A stretch of 64,000 nucleotides of DNA from an uncultured Bacteroidales bacterium (lineage in GTDB: Bacteria > Bacteroidota > Bacteroidia > Bacteroidales > Muribaculaceae): the NCBI GenBank assembly GCA_947072905.1, contig CAMTKF010000004.1:31416-95415 (forward strand), read 5' to 3'. Position numbers and translations under genes: made by a program. Below, piece after piece: positions 18,735-28,507 of the stretch. The number at the start of each line of letters is the position of its first letter. Positions within the stretch are counted from its first letter, which is position 1. The notes under the pieces were generated by a model. That model was not told where the DNA came from. It made no database searches and saw only the letters and a program-made list of their open reading frames with translations.

Positions 18735-20750
18735 ATGAGAAATAAATTAATAAACTTAGTCGGCAACAGCTCTCTCGCCCATAAATTCATAAAATCGCCA
18801 AGCCCCAGCAAACTCGTGCTGTGCTTTGACCTTATGGTAGTGGCACTGAGCTGTTTCATAACATATATGTTCAGCCCGTCGGCCAGTCTGGACAAAAGAG
18901 GCGTGATTTTCACTCCATTCGCACAGGGCCTGCTGGCTTTTCTGATATATGCGACTATTATCCCCATAGTAAAGACCTACAAATATATAATAAGGCTGTC
19001 GGTACTTGAAGACATGTACCGCATTGTAGCACTGTCGGGAATATCTACTTGCACAATGCTGTTCATTGCATCGTGTACATTCATCTACGATGGATATGCC
19101 TACTTTGGATTATGGAACATATTTGTAGTGATGCTGCTCACGTTCACACTGCTCATGCTGAGCCGTCTTGCCATAAAGTATCTCTACCGACAACTCATAG
19201 CGAGCAAGCACAACCGACTGCGTGCCATAGCCTTCGGGCCTTCGCTGAACGCACTGTCATTTGCCACAGCACTTAACAACGACCCCGAGTGCCGTTATAA
19301 CATCGTGGCCGCGCTGATATATTCATCTGAGAAAACAGTAAAGGAACTGAACGATATTCCTATCTACAATTATTCGCCGGAAATCATAGCCGAAGTGTTC
19401 AAGAAACATACCTGCGACAATCTGATATTTGCATCAGGTCAGCTGCAGTTCATGCGCAACGGCATAGCCGACGAGTTCCTGCGCAACCATATCCACCTCA
19501 ACATGTTTACACAGGTAGAGGAACTTGATCCATCTACCGGACTGAAAAAGCATCAGGGAGCATCGGTACGCTCTATCAACATCGAGGACCTTCTGGGTCG
19601 CGATGTAATCAAGACCGATACAACTCCCGTCGAGTCTATCATCCACGGACAAGTGGTGATGGTGACCGGTGCTGCCGGTTCTATCGGTTCTGAGATTGTG
19701 AATCAGGTAGCCAAACTGCATGCTTCTGAAATCATATTGCTCGACCAGGCCGAAACTCCCATGCACGAACTGCAGTTGCAGATGGAGGCCGAGCATCCCG
19801 ACACCAAGATACATCTATTCATAGCCGACGTTGTAAACAAGGGCCGTGTGGAACAGGCATTCAAGCGTTATCACCCGCGTTATGTATTCCACGCTGCCGC
19901 ATACAAGCACGTGCCTATGATGGAACGAAATCCGTCGGAAGCCATCCTCACCAATGTTTTCGGTACCAAGAACGTAGCCGACCTTTCGCTGAAATACAAG
20001 GTTGATAAATTTGTGATGATTTCCACCGACAAAGCTGTTAACCCAACCAACGTGATGGGTGCTTCAAAACGCATTGCCGAGATATACGTTCAGAGTCTTT
20101 TCTACTACAACCGCTCGCACAATGACGGACCCTCAACCCGCTTTATCACCACACGTTTCGGCAACGTGTTGGGTTCAAACGGTTCGGTAATACCGCTGTT
20201 CCGCAAGCAGATAGAACAGGGAGGACCGGTAACTGTGACTCATCGCGACATCATACGTTACTTCATGACCATACCCGAGGCCTGCTCGCTGGTGCTACAG
20301 GCAGGAACAATGGGCAACGGCGGCGAGATTTTCGTATTCGACATGGGCGAACCTGTAAAAATATATGATCTGGCCACTCGCATGATTTCGCTGTCGGGAT
20401 TGCGCCCCGGAGTGGATATAGAAATTGTGGAAACCGGACTCCGTCCCGGCGAAAAGCTGTATGAGGAATTGCTCAACGACAAAGAAATGACAATGGCTAC
20501 CCGCAATAATAAAATAATGATAGCCAAGGTGAGAATATACGACTATCAGCAGGTGGCAACGCATATCGACACGCTGCATGAACTTACCGTGAAAGGCGAG
20601 TATCATGACATCGTAGCGGAAATGAAGCGTATAGTTCCTGAATTCAAATCAAAGAATTCACAGTGGGAACAGGTCGATGAAGAAATCGTAAATGATACTG
20701 AAAATCAAATCAAAGAAATAGAATTCTCGACAACAGCCATACCGCAATAG
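18735..20750 (+). CDS. Membrane nucleoside-diphosphate-sugar 4,6-dehydratase/epimerase (CapD/PglF/WbpM family)
   Basis: N-terminal TM region; VTGAAGSIGSEIVNQV, AAYKHVPMMERNP, STDKAVNPTNVMGASKR. Confidence 0.93.
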   Translation: MRNKLINLVGNSSLAHKFIKSPSPSKLVLCFDLMVVALSCFITYMFSPSASLDKRGVIFTPFAQGLLAFLIYATIIPIVKTYKYIIRLSVLEDMYRIVALSGISTCTMLFIASCTFIYDGYAYFGLWNIFVVMLLTFTLLMLSRLAIKYLYRQLIASKHNRLRAIAFGPSLNALSFATALNNDPECRYNIVAALIYSSEKTVKELNDIPIYNYSPEIIAEVFKKHTCDNLIFASGQLQFMRNGIADEFLRNHIHLNMFTQVEELDPSTGLKKHQGASVRSINIEDLLGRDVIKTDTTPVESIIHGQVVMVTGAAGSIGSEIVNQVAKLHASEIILLDQAETPMHELQLQMEAEHPDTKIHLFIADVVNKGRVEQAFKRYHPRYVFHAAAYKHVPMMERNPSEAILTNVFGTKNVADLSLKYKVDKFVMISTDKAVNPTNVMGASKRIAEIYVQSLFYYNRSHNDGPSTRFITTRFGNVLGSNGSVIPLFRKQIEQGGPVTVTHRDIIRYFMTIPEACSLVLQAGTMGNGGEIFVFDMGEPVKIYDLATRMISLSGLRPGVDIEIVETGLRPGEKLYEELLNDKEMTMATRNNKIMIAKVRIYDYQQVATHIDTLHELTVKGEYHDIVAEMKRIVPEFKSKNSQWEQVDEEIVNDTENQIKEIEFSTTAIPQ

Positions 20751-20772
20751 TGCGGACTCAAAGGGGGAAATT

Positions 20773-22629
20773 ATGAATGATAAAACACACACACGGCTGG
20801 TACAGCGGCTTAAGGCTGCCCGATACCGCTATGGTATTTTCACTCATAATTTCGCCTCCGCCATCAATTTTTTCACATCTCTGATCGGGTCACTGGCGGT
20901 GATTGCATCGGTGGTGAGCCTGGTGAGCCTGGTGATACTTGCCGGCTACGACCACTCGGCAGCCGACCTGCGCATCATCAACCGCTGTATACATACATGC
21001 CAGAGCATATTTGTGGTTGAAGTGCTCTTCAACACCATATTCAAGTTCAAGCACCTTATCCACACCACAAAAGTCATAAAGTGGATAACCAACATAGCGA
21101 TTCTGTCGACCATCATTCAATATATCTATCCTCAGCCGGAACATCCGTGGATTCCTGTGCTCGAACGGATATTATACAGCCATTACTACACAAATACCGT
21201 AGTTGGAGCTTATTCAGTAGTAGAGTTCAGCTACGCTATAATGCGGCTGGTGTCGCGTCGCACCAATCCCTCGCTGCTTCTTACGGGCAGCTTCTTGTTT
21301 TTTATACTCATTGGCTCGTTTGTGCTGATGCTACCCAAGTGCACAGTCACCCCTATAGATTACTTCGACTCGCTGTTCATAGCCACATCGGCCGTGTGTA
21401 TCACAGGGCTTACACCTGTTGACGTAGCCGCCACATTCACCCCTACGGGCCTCACGGTGCTGGCCGTGCTGATTCAGATAGGAGGTATAGGAGTATTGAC
21501 CTTCACAAGCTTCTTCGCTCTCTTTTTCAGCGGCAGCACATCCATTTACAATCAGCTGCTCATCCGCGATATGGTTTACTCCAAAACCATGAACCGGCTG
21601 CTCCCTACATTGGTATATATCATAGTGTTCACCTTGACTCTTGAAGCCATCGGTGCGGTGGCCGTATATTTCACCATACCCGACACATTGCTGCCTGACA
21701 ATAATGATAAAATGATTTTTGCCGCATTTCATTCATTGTCATCTTTCTGTAATGCAGGATTTTCCAATCTGCCGCAGGGCATGGCCAATCCGGCATTGAT
21801 GACAGCCGGCCAGTCGCTGTACAATGTTACGTCAGTATTGATTCTTGCCGGAGCCATCGGCTTCCCTATACTCGTCAATCTCAAGGATATTCTGTTTACC
21901 CGTGTCAAGTCGGTATGGAAAAGGCTGCGTGGAGAATTTTATGAAAAACCCGTGCACCTGTACGACCTCAACACCAAGCTTGTGTTGGTAACCTCATTCA
22001 GCATACTGGCCGTATGCTCGGCACTGTTCTTCTTTTTTGAGTACGACAATACTTTAAAGGGAATGACCCTGTGGCAGAAAGTTAGCCAATCTGTATTCAA
22101 TTCGCTCATTCCACGCAGTGCCGGGTTTGCATCGGTAGACCCGGCGCAGTTCCTGCCCATTACGCTGATGATAGTGATGATACAGATGTGGATAGGCGGT
22201 GCTTCGCAATCGCTTGCCGGCGGTATAAAGGTAAACACGTTTGCCGCCATTTTTCTGAACGTGCGTTCGGTACTGACATCCAGCAGGAGCTCATGGGCCT
22301 TTGACCGCAGCATCTCAATAGGCTCTACGCGTCGCGCCAATACCGGGCTGGCACTTGCTCTGGTATCGTTTACATTCTTTTTGGGCGGTGTAATGATATT
22401 CGACCCCGCACTCGAAATGAAATCAATGGTTTTTGAGGTCACATCAGCGCTGTTCACCGTAGGCTCATCCCTCGGAGCCACAAGCCTGCTGAGCGACGAG
22501 TCAAAAATATTGCTGTGTATAGCCATGCTGCTGGGCAGAGTGGGTATAATATCTATATGCAGCGGATTTTTTGTACATCACCGCGACATATCTGAACATC
22601 TGCCCAAAGAAAATATTATTATTAACTGA
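20773..22629 (+). CDS. TrkH/KtrB-family potassium uptake membrane protein
   Basis: Selectivity filter-like SAVCITGLTP, FHSLSSFCNAGFS, NSLIPRSAGFAS. Confidence 0.92.
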   Translation: MNDKTHTRLVQRLKAARYRYGIFTHNFASAINFFTSLIGSLAVIASVVSLVSLVILAGYDHSAADLRIINRCIHTCQSIFVVEVLFNTIFKFKHLIHTTKVIKWITNIAILSTIIQYIYPQPEHPWIPVLERILYSHYYTNTVVGAYSVVEFSYAIMRLVSRRTNPSLLLTGSFLFFILIGSFVLMLPKCTVTPIDYFDSLFIATSAVCITGLTPVDVAATFTPTGLTVLAVLIQIGGIGVLTFTSFFALFFSGSTSIYNQLLIRDMVYSKTMNRLLPTLVYIIVFTLTLEAIGAVAVYFTIPDTLLPDNNDKMIFAAFHSLSSFCNAGFSNLPQGMANPALMTAGQSLYNVTSVLILAGAIGFPILVNLKDILFTRVKSVWKRLRGEFYEKPVHLYDLNTKLVLVTSFSILAVCSALFFFFEYDNTLKGMTLWQKVSQSVFNSLIPRSAGFASVDPAQFLPITLMIVMIQMWIGGASQSLAGGIKVNTFAAIFLNVRSVLTSSRSSWAFDRSISIGSTRRANTGLALALVSFTFFLGGVMIFDPALEMKSMVFEVTSALFTVGSSLGATSLLSDESKILLCIAMLLGRVGIISICSGFFVHHRDISEHLPKENIIIN

Positions 22630-22646
22630 TACATCCCCCCTACTCT

Positions 22647-23321
22647 ATGCGCTATTTAATTATAGGTCTCGGAATATATGGAAGCAATCTGGCTCTTGAC
22701 CTCACCGCCCAGGGGCACGAGGTGATCGGTGCCGACATCTCGCGCAACACCATAGACTCAATAAAAGACTACATTGCCACCGCATACGTGCTCGACACCA
22801 CCGAAGAGGCCTCATTAGGCGTGTTGCCAATTCATAACGTGGATTTGGTAATAGTGGCGATCGGCGAGAACTTCGGAGCCTCGGTAAAGACCGTAGCTCT
22901 GCTTAAGAAATCGGGGGTAAAAAAGATTTACGCCCGAGCCATTGACCCCTTGCACCTTTCGATTCTGCAAAGTTTCAATATCGACCATATTTTGCAGCCC
23001 GAACAACGTGCAGCCCTCGACCTTACTCACGAAATGGCTCTTGGCAACGATGTGGAGACTCTAAAGGTAGATGAGAATAATTACATCCTTAAATTCAAAG
23101 TCCCTCAGTACTTTGTAGGGCTGGAGTATGCCGATATAGATTTCGCTCAACAATATGGCCTGAAAATAGTATCAATATCAAGACCGGCCGAAAAGACTAA
23201 TTTCCTCGGTTTAAAGTCCAAGCAACTGATGCCCTTGGATGTTTCAGCTCCCGGAACTACGGTGGCCGCCGACGACCAATGGGTGGTATTCGGTTCACTC
23301 AAAGCCTTCCGCTCGCTGTAA
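22647..23321 (+). CDS. TrkA/KtrA-family K+ uptake regulatory subunit (RCK)
   Basis: LIIGLGIYGSNLALDLTAQGHEVIGADI Rossmann; HILQPEQRAALDL; adjacent to TrkH/KtrB. Confidence 0.9.
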   Translation: MRYLIIGLGIYGSNLALDLTAQGHEVIGADISRNTIDSIKDYIATAYVLDTTEEASLGVLPIHNVDLVIVAIGENFGASVKTVALLKKSGVKKIYARAIDPLHLSILQSFNIDHILQPEQRAALDLTHEMALGNDVETLKVDENNYILKFKVPQYFVGLEYADIDFAQQYGLKIVSISRPAEKTNFLGLKSKQLMPLDVSAPGTTVAADDQWVVFGSLKAFRSL

Positions 23322-23362
23322 AAGCGTATAGAATAAACATCGCTGAGTCAACAGCAATGTGC

Positions 23363-23396
23363 AACACCCCAAAAGTCATTTAACTTCTGGGGTGTT
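23363..23396. terminator. Bidirectional terminator between trkA-like (+) and Dabb gene (-)
   Basis: AACACCCCA..AAGT / ACTT..TGGGGTGTT stem in convergent intergenic region. Confidence 0.75.
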
Positions 23397-23415
23397 TGTA
23401 ATCTATAATACGATT

Positions 23416-23709
23416 TTAAAACTCGTAATCCACGCATGCGCGGTTGGCCTTGTGGCCGGCGAGCAGACCGGCTGCGGCTACGTGGGCAGGATGATTGGCA
23501 TAGACCGCTACATCTGCCATGGTGGGGAGTATGGCCGTGAGGACTACATCCCAGGTTTCGGCGGGATTTTCGTTGATACCTACTTCTATAGACTGCAGTG
23601 GCTCTATGACTTGGGGAAGTGCCATGAGCGCTTCTTTGAATTTTGTTGCTACCTGAAGGCGTTCCTCAGGGGTGCCTGTAAGCTGGAATGTGACTATGTG
23701 CTTTACCAT
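23416..23709 (-). CDS. Dabb (stress-responsive alpha/beta barrel) protein
   Basis: MVKHIVTFQL...YANHPAHV. Confidence 0.85.
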   Translation of the reverse strand: MVKHIVTFQLTGTPEERLQVATKFKEALMALPQVIEPLQSIEVGINENPAETWDVVLTAILPTMADVAVYANHPAHVAAAGLLAGHKANRACVDYEF

Positions 23710-23720
23710 TTCAATTGTAC

Positions 23721-25034
23721 TTAGAACAGTTTGTTATTCAAAAGATTAAGAGCTTCAATTTTATCAGAAGCTTTAATAAGCATGGAAATGTTGTAGTTGC
23801 TGCCGCCATACGATATCATGCGCACGGGTATGGGTTTGAGCGCTTCAACTGCCTGGCAACAGTAGTCGTGTCCGTTGTCCCAAGCGAAATCGCCCACGAT
23901 GCAGATGATAGTCATGTCTGTGTCGACCGATACGGTACCGAAGCGCTTGAGTTCGTCAACGATGTCGGCAAGGTGGCGGGTGTCGTCAATTGTTACGGTC
24001 ACACCCACTTCAGATGTCGCCATAAGGTCGATGGCCGTATGATAGTTGTCGAAAATCTCGAATACTTTGTGCAGGAAACCGTATGCCAGAAGCATACGGC
24101 CGCTCTTTATCTTGATGGCTGTAACGTTGTCCTTTGCTGCAACGGCTTTCACAGTACCGTCAGGCGCAAAGTTGGCTATGGTTGTACCCTGTGCCGATGG
24201 TTCAAGGGTGTTGAGAAGCCTTACAGGAATGTTGTGCAACTTGGCCGGCAGCACGCATGTAGGGTGAAGTATCTTGGCTCCGAAATATGCCAGCTCGGCA
24301 GCTTCCTCGAAATGCAGACGGCTCACGGGACGTGTATTTTTCACGAATCGGGGATCGCCGGTGTGCATGCCGTCGATATCAGTCCATATCTGAATTTCGT
24401 CAAGATTGAGCACAGCACCGATTATTGAAGCCGAGTAATCGCTGCCGCCGCGGCGCAGATTGTCTACTTCGCCACGGTCGTTGCGGCAGATATAGCCCTG
24501 AGTAAGCCACACCTCGGCATCGGGTTCTATCTCAACCATTCTGCGCAGATGTGAAGAAATAAATTTCATATCAGGCTCGCCTTCGCGGGTGATACGCATA
24601 TAGTCGAGAGCGGGCAGCAGCACGCTTTTCACACCGGTTTCCTCGAAATACAGCTGCATGAGCATTGTTGAAATCAACTCGCCCTGAGCCAGTATCTCTT
24701 TTTCTTCGGCAAGGCCAAACTCGCCTTCGGTAAACCTGAGAATGAAGTTGAATATACGGTCGAGATAATCGGTGGCACGCTGTTTCGATTGTTCCTGACT
24801 GTAGAGTTCATTTACTACCGACGCATATTTCTGACGCATACTGTTCACGGTCTCCTGTGCGCCGGGCACATTGTGCTTATGCAGATAGTCGGAAATTTCG
24901 ACGAGCGAATTTGTTGTGCCCGACATAGCCGAAAGCACTACTATGTTTCGGCCCGACTCCCTTACAAGCTGCGCAACATGGCGCATGCGCTCGGGAGTTC
25001 CGACTGAAGTTCCGCCAAATTTGAGGACTTTCAT
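23721..25034 (-). CDS. lysC: Aspartate kinase
   Basis: MKVLKFGGTSVG, LRRGGSDYSASIIGA, EIQIWTDIDGMHTGDPR, C-terminal ACT domains. Confidence 0.95.
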   Translation of the reverse strand: MKVLKFGGTSVGTPERMRHVAQLVRESGRNIVVLSAMSGTTNSLVEISDYLHKHNVPGAQETVNSMRQKYASVVNELYSQEQSKQRATDYLDRIFNFILRFTEGEFGLAEEKEILAQGELISTMLMQLYFEETGVKSVLLPALDYMRITREGEPDMKFISSHLRRMVEIEPDAEVWLTQGYICRNDRGEVDNLRRGGSDYSASIIGAVLNLDEIQIWTDIDGMHTGDPRFVKNTRPVSRLHFEEAAELAYFGAKILHPTCVLPAKLHNIPVRLLNTLEPSAQGTTIANFAPDGTVKAVAAKDNVTAIKIKSGRMLLAYGFLHKVFEIFDNYHTAIDLMATSEVGVTVTIDDTRHLADIVDELKRFGTVSVDTDMTIICIVGDFAWDNGHDYCCQAVEALKPIPVRMISYGGSNYNISMLIKASDKIEALNLLNNKLF

Positions 25035-25059
25035 TCTTTAATCTTCTTTACAACTAAAA

Positions 25060-25725
25060 TTATTTGCCGATAAGGTGCTTGCCTTCTATATGCATCACTG
25101 TACCCGGAAATGCTTCAATGAGCGAATGGTTGTGTGTTGCAATAATCACGGCAGTGCCGTCGGCAGCTATATCATGCAGCTGAGCCACAATCTGCTCACC
25201 GGTTTCGGGGTCTAGATTACCTGTAGGCTCATCAGCAATTATCAGTTGGGGATTGTTGAGCAATGCGCGGGCAATGACCACACGCTGCTGCTCACCTCCT
25301 GAAAGCTCATGAGGCAGTTTGTATGACTTTTTCACCATTCCTACCCTGCGCAGAGCCTGGTCTACGCGCGCTTCGCGCTCCGCTTTGTCGCGCCAACCGG
25401 TAGCTGCCAGCACGAAATCAAGGTTTTCAAACACGCTGCGGTCAAACAGCAGTTGAAAATCCTGAAAAACGATGCCTATGCTGCGACGCAAAAACGGTAT
25501 CTGACTGCGCTTGATCTGCAACAAGTCGTAGTCAAAAACCCTTGCTTCGCCCTTTGTGACAGGGACTTCGGCATACATAGTCTTAAGCAGGGAACTTTTA
25601 CCGGAACCCACCTTTCCGATAAGATAAATAAACTCACCGGAATCTACCTTGAAGCTGACATCCTTGAGCACTACATGCTCCTTGCGCAGCACATCTACAT
25701 TCTGATAATCAATTATGGTTGACAT
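25060..25725 (-). CDS. ftsE: Cell division ATP-binding protein FtsE
   Basis: [57 protein letters not shown]. Confidence 0.88.
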   Translation of the reverse strand: MSTIIDYQNVDVLRKEHVVLKDVSFKVDSGEFIYLIGKVGSGKSSLLKTMYAEVPVTKGEARVFDYDLLQIKRSQIPFLRRSIGIVFQDFQLLFDRSVFENLDFVLAATGWRDKAEREARVDQALRRVGMVKKSYKLPHELSGGEQQRVVIARALLNNPQLIIADEPTGNLDPETGEQIVAQLHDIAADGTAVIIATHNHSLIEAFPGTVMHIEGKHLIGK

Positions 25726-25803
25726 TGCGCAAAGTTACGCAAAAAAAGTGAATTTCACGATAAATTGTATCGTAAATCAGTACTTTTGCAGTCCTTGCCT
25801 GTA

Positions 25804-27192
25804 TCAGCTGTTGAGTGTAGCCCTTATTTCCTCTATCTGATTGCGCAGCTCGGCATCAATAGACAGACGGTCGTCAATGCTGCGGCATGCGTAGATAACA
25901 GTGGCATGTGTACGGCCCAGCTTGGTACCGATATTCTTAAGTGACATGCCGGCAAGCTTTTTGGCCAGATACATCACAATCTGTCGGGCATCGCTTATCT
26001 CGCGCTTGCGGGTTGAGGTGAAGAACAGGTCGGGATTAATCTTGAAGTAAGCAGCCACGGCCTGGGTTATCATCTCAAAGTTAACCTGCGAACGTCGCAT
26101 ACGTATTGCGTGTGCCACCACCGGGCGGGCCAGTTCAAGATTTATGTCGCAGTTGAGCACTGTAGCCTGGGCCACAAGCGAAGCCACTACGCCAACAAGC
26201 TCACGGATTGAGTCGGTGACATTCTCGGCGATATAGTCAATCACATCCTCGGGCAGATTAAGACCATCCTGCTCGGCATTCTTGATCAGCACACGGCGGC
26301 GCAGGTCGTAATCGGGCTTGTCGAGCGCAACCGAAGCACCCCACTTGAAGCGGCTGAGCAGGCGCGATTCGAATCCGTCCATCTCAGAGGGCGCACAATC
26401 GCTCGAAAGTATTATCTGGCGGTTGTTCTGATGAAGCTGGTTGAATATATGGAAGAATGTATTCTGAGTCTCGGGTTTGCCTGCGAGGTCCTGTACATCG
26501 TCAATGATAAGAGTGTCTATCGACTGATAGAAATGGAAGAAGTTGTTTATCTGGCCCTTATGGTTGGCGGCTGTAAACTGGCTTTGGAAGAAACGTGCGG
26601 TCACATACAGCACACGGGACTGAGGATTGCGTTCCTTCACACGTATGCCCACAGCCTGAATGAGGTGAGTCTTGCCCACACCCACGGGACCGAAAACAAA
26701 CAAGGGGTTGAAGGTCTTGTTGCTGGGATCATTTGCAATTGATTCAGCAATCGTACGCGCTATATTATTAGATGTACCCGTGCAGTAATTCTCAAAATTA
26801 TACTTGGGATTGAGTTGAGAATCAAATGATTTTACGGGCTGGTCGACAAAAGGATTTGCCGGTGCGGCCATTCTGTCGTTTACGATTGCAACAGACTGAC
26901 CCGAAGCGCGTACCTCCACTCCGGTTTCTTTGGCTCCGTCCACTTGCAGGTAGCTGTAGAAAAGCTGTACACCGGGGCCATACACCTTCTTTATAACCGG
27001 TCCGATGAGGTCTGCATACTTTTCTTCAAGCTGTTCAGGGAAAAATGTAGAGGGAAGGAAAAGACGGAGTACACCATCCTCAAATCCCATTGATTTGATT
27101 GGTTCAAACCACGTTTTATATTGCTGAACGTCGATATTATCCTTGATAATACCTAAGGCTTTAGCCCATAGTTCTTGATGTGAAAGTTGCAT
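25804..27192 (-). CDS. dnaA: Chromosomal replication initiator protein DnaA
   Basis: FVFGPVGVGKTHLIQAVG, IIDDVQDLAGK, GTKLGRTHATVIYACRSI. Confidence 0.97.
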   Translation of the reverse strand: MQLSHQELWAKALGIIKDNIDVQQYKTWFEPIKSMGFEDGVLRLFLPSTFFPEQLEEKYADLIGPVIKKVYGPGVQLFYSYLQVDGAKETGVEVRASGQSVAIVNDRMAAPANPFVDQPVKSFDSQLNPKYNFENYCTGTSNNIARTIAESIANDPSNKTFNPLFVFGPVGVGKTHLIQAVGIRVKERNPQSRVLYVTARFFQSQFTAANHKGQINNFFHFYQSIDTLIIDDVQDLAGKPETQNTFFHIFNQLHQNNRQIILSSDCAPSEMDGFESRLLSRFKWGASVALDKPDYDLRRRVLIKNAEQDGLNLPEDVIDYIAENVTDSIRELVGVVASLVAQATVLNCDINLELARPVVAHAIRMRRSQVNFEMITQAVAAYFKINPDLFFTSTRKREISDARQIVMYLAKKLAGMSLKNIGTKLGRTHATVIYACRSIDDRLSIDAELRNQIEEIRATLNS

Positions 27193-27497
27193 TTTAATTG
27201 TAAATGAAGGTGTGAAATGCTGTTTTGGGAATACAAATTTCGGACTTTTTTTTAAAAAAACAAAGTGAAAAATTAATTGGATTTTTCAAATATTTTGCAA
27301 GAGTATAATTTTCAGCACTTTATGTAATACTTAAACAATTACATTAAATCAAAACTTTATATTATGATAGATATAGCTCTGATTTACCCCGATTAAACGC
27401 CCTGCTTTAATATGTTCCACGAATTATATTACAAAGCTGTTAAAACGCGTGGAACCCCTACCTTATAACGGCTTTACGCACTCACGGGTAACGGAAC

Positions 27498-27547
27498 CGC
27501 CTGAATCGTTATTTAAAATGATTTTAAATAACGATTCAGGCGCCGTT
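27498..27547 (+). terminator. Strong terminator-like hairpin with + strand T-tract
   Basis: CGCCTGAATCGTTATTTAAAAT (27498-27519) and exact reverse complement (27521-27542), followed by CCGTTTTT. Confidence 0.7.
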
Positions 27548-27575
27548 TTTGCATTTCCACCGGCCGGTGTGGTGA

Positions 27576-28475
27576 TTATAACAGCTTGATACTGATGTAG
27601 CGTTTGGGATTGCGCTTGATATCCACAAACAGCGAATCAAGCGATGCTACTGTTGAATTCAAGTTGTTATACAGTGCCGGATCGTGTGTGAGCATTCCCA
27701 GACTCGAATCAGGATTGTTGAGCTGAGCCGACAGCTGTGCGAGATTCTCGGTAATTGTCTGAAGGTTGCCGGCAAGTGAATCAAGAGGAACCTCCTTGAG
27801 CGCAGAAGTGACAACAGCCAGGTCAGAAGTCATATTGTTGACATTACCTGTTATGCCGTTTACATTATTCAATACAGGCGGCAGAGTGGCCATGAGTGCG
27901 TTGAGCTGACGTGTAGTGGCCTCAAGATTTGCAGTAATGGCATCAAGGCGTTTTACAGACGATGCTATAGCCGGGTCGCTGACAAGAGCGTTTATCGACA
28001 GAAGCAATGTATCTACCTTGGGCAATATTCCGGTAAAAGCCGGCAGCAGGTTGTCAGTGACATTGTCCATCATACCTTTGGGCACTACACCTTCGAGCGA
28101 GTCACCCACCTTGTGATACTCTGTAGATTTAGCCATGTCGATCACTATGGATGCAGTACCGAGCAGATCTGACGAAAGCACAGCCTTGGAGCCGGCAGGC
28201 ACTTTAAGATTCTTGTCAAGCGAAAGCTCCACCTTAACATGACCGGGATTATCGTATTCGTAGGCTATTTCACGCACCTGCCCTACCTTGAATCCATTTA
28301 CAGTGACGGGAGCATTCTGGGCAAGACCGGCCACGTCGGTAAACGACACATAATAGTAGTTGGCGGCTTTAAACACATTGACCCCTTTGAGGAAGTCGAT
28401 ACCAATAATCAGCACGGCCATGGCAACCAGAACAATCAGGCCGATTAAAACTTCTTTACGGAATATTTTTTTCAT
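27576..28475 (-). CDS. MlaD/MCE-family lipid transport protein
   Basis: N-terminal TM then VSFTDVAGLAQNAPVTVNGFKVGQV. Confidence 0.9.
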   Translation of the reverse strand: MKKIFRKEVLIGLIVLVAMAVLIIGIDFLKGVNVFKAANYYYVSFTDVAGLAQNAPVTVNGFKVGQVREIAYEYDNPGHVKVELSLDKNLKVPAGSKAVLSSDLLGTASIVIDMAKSTEYHKVGDSLEGVVPKGMMDNVTDNLLPAFTGILPKVDTLLLSINALVSDPAIASSVKRLDAITANLEATTRQLNALMATLPPVLNNVNGITGNVNNMTSDLAVVTSALKEVPLDSLAGNLQTITENLAQLSAQLNNPDSSLGMLTHDPALYNNLNSTVASLDSLFVDIKRNPKRYISIKLL

Positions 28476-28507
28476 ATTGAATTATTTTTTCATATTTTTA
28501 GGCACTC

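Noticed and set aside
20912-20929. Tandem (TGGTGAGCC)x2 in the TrkH-like gene
   Set aside because: In-frame 9-bp duplication encoding VSLVSL in a hydrophobic segment; no evidence of variability or function.
23715-24428. 237-aa + strand ORF opposite lysC
   Set aside because: Antisense shadow of a clearly conserved aspartate kinase; Cys/His-rich, low-complexity translation with no family-like motifs.
25060-25725. FtsE without adjacent FtsX
   Set aside because: Separation of ftsE and ftsX is, to my knowledge, common in Bacteroidota, so not anomalous by itself.
25781-25788. TACTTTTG promoter-like motif on the + strand between ftsE and dnaA, possible antisense RNA over dnaA
   Set aside because: No good -33 element at the right spacing and no + strand terminator nearby; chance occurrence in AT-rich sequence is likely.
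27193-27497. Possible oriC upstream of dnaA
   Set aside because: AT-rich but no cluster of TTATCCACA-like boxes could be found by eye.
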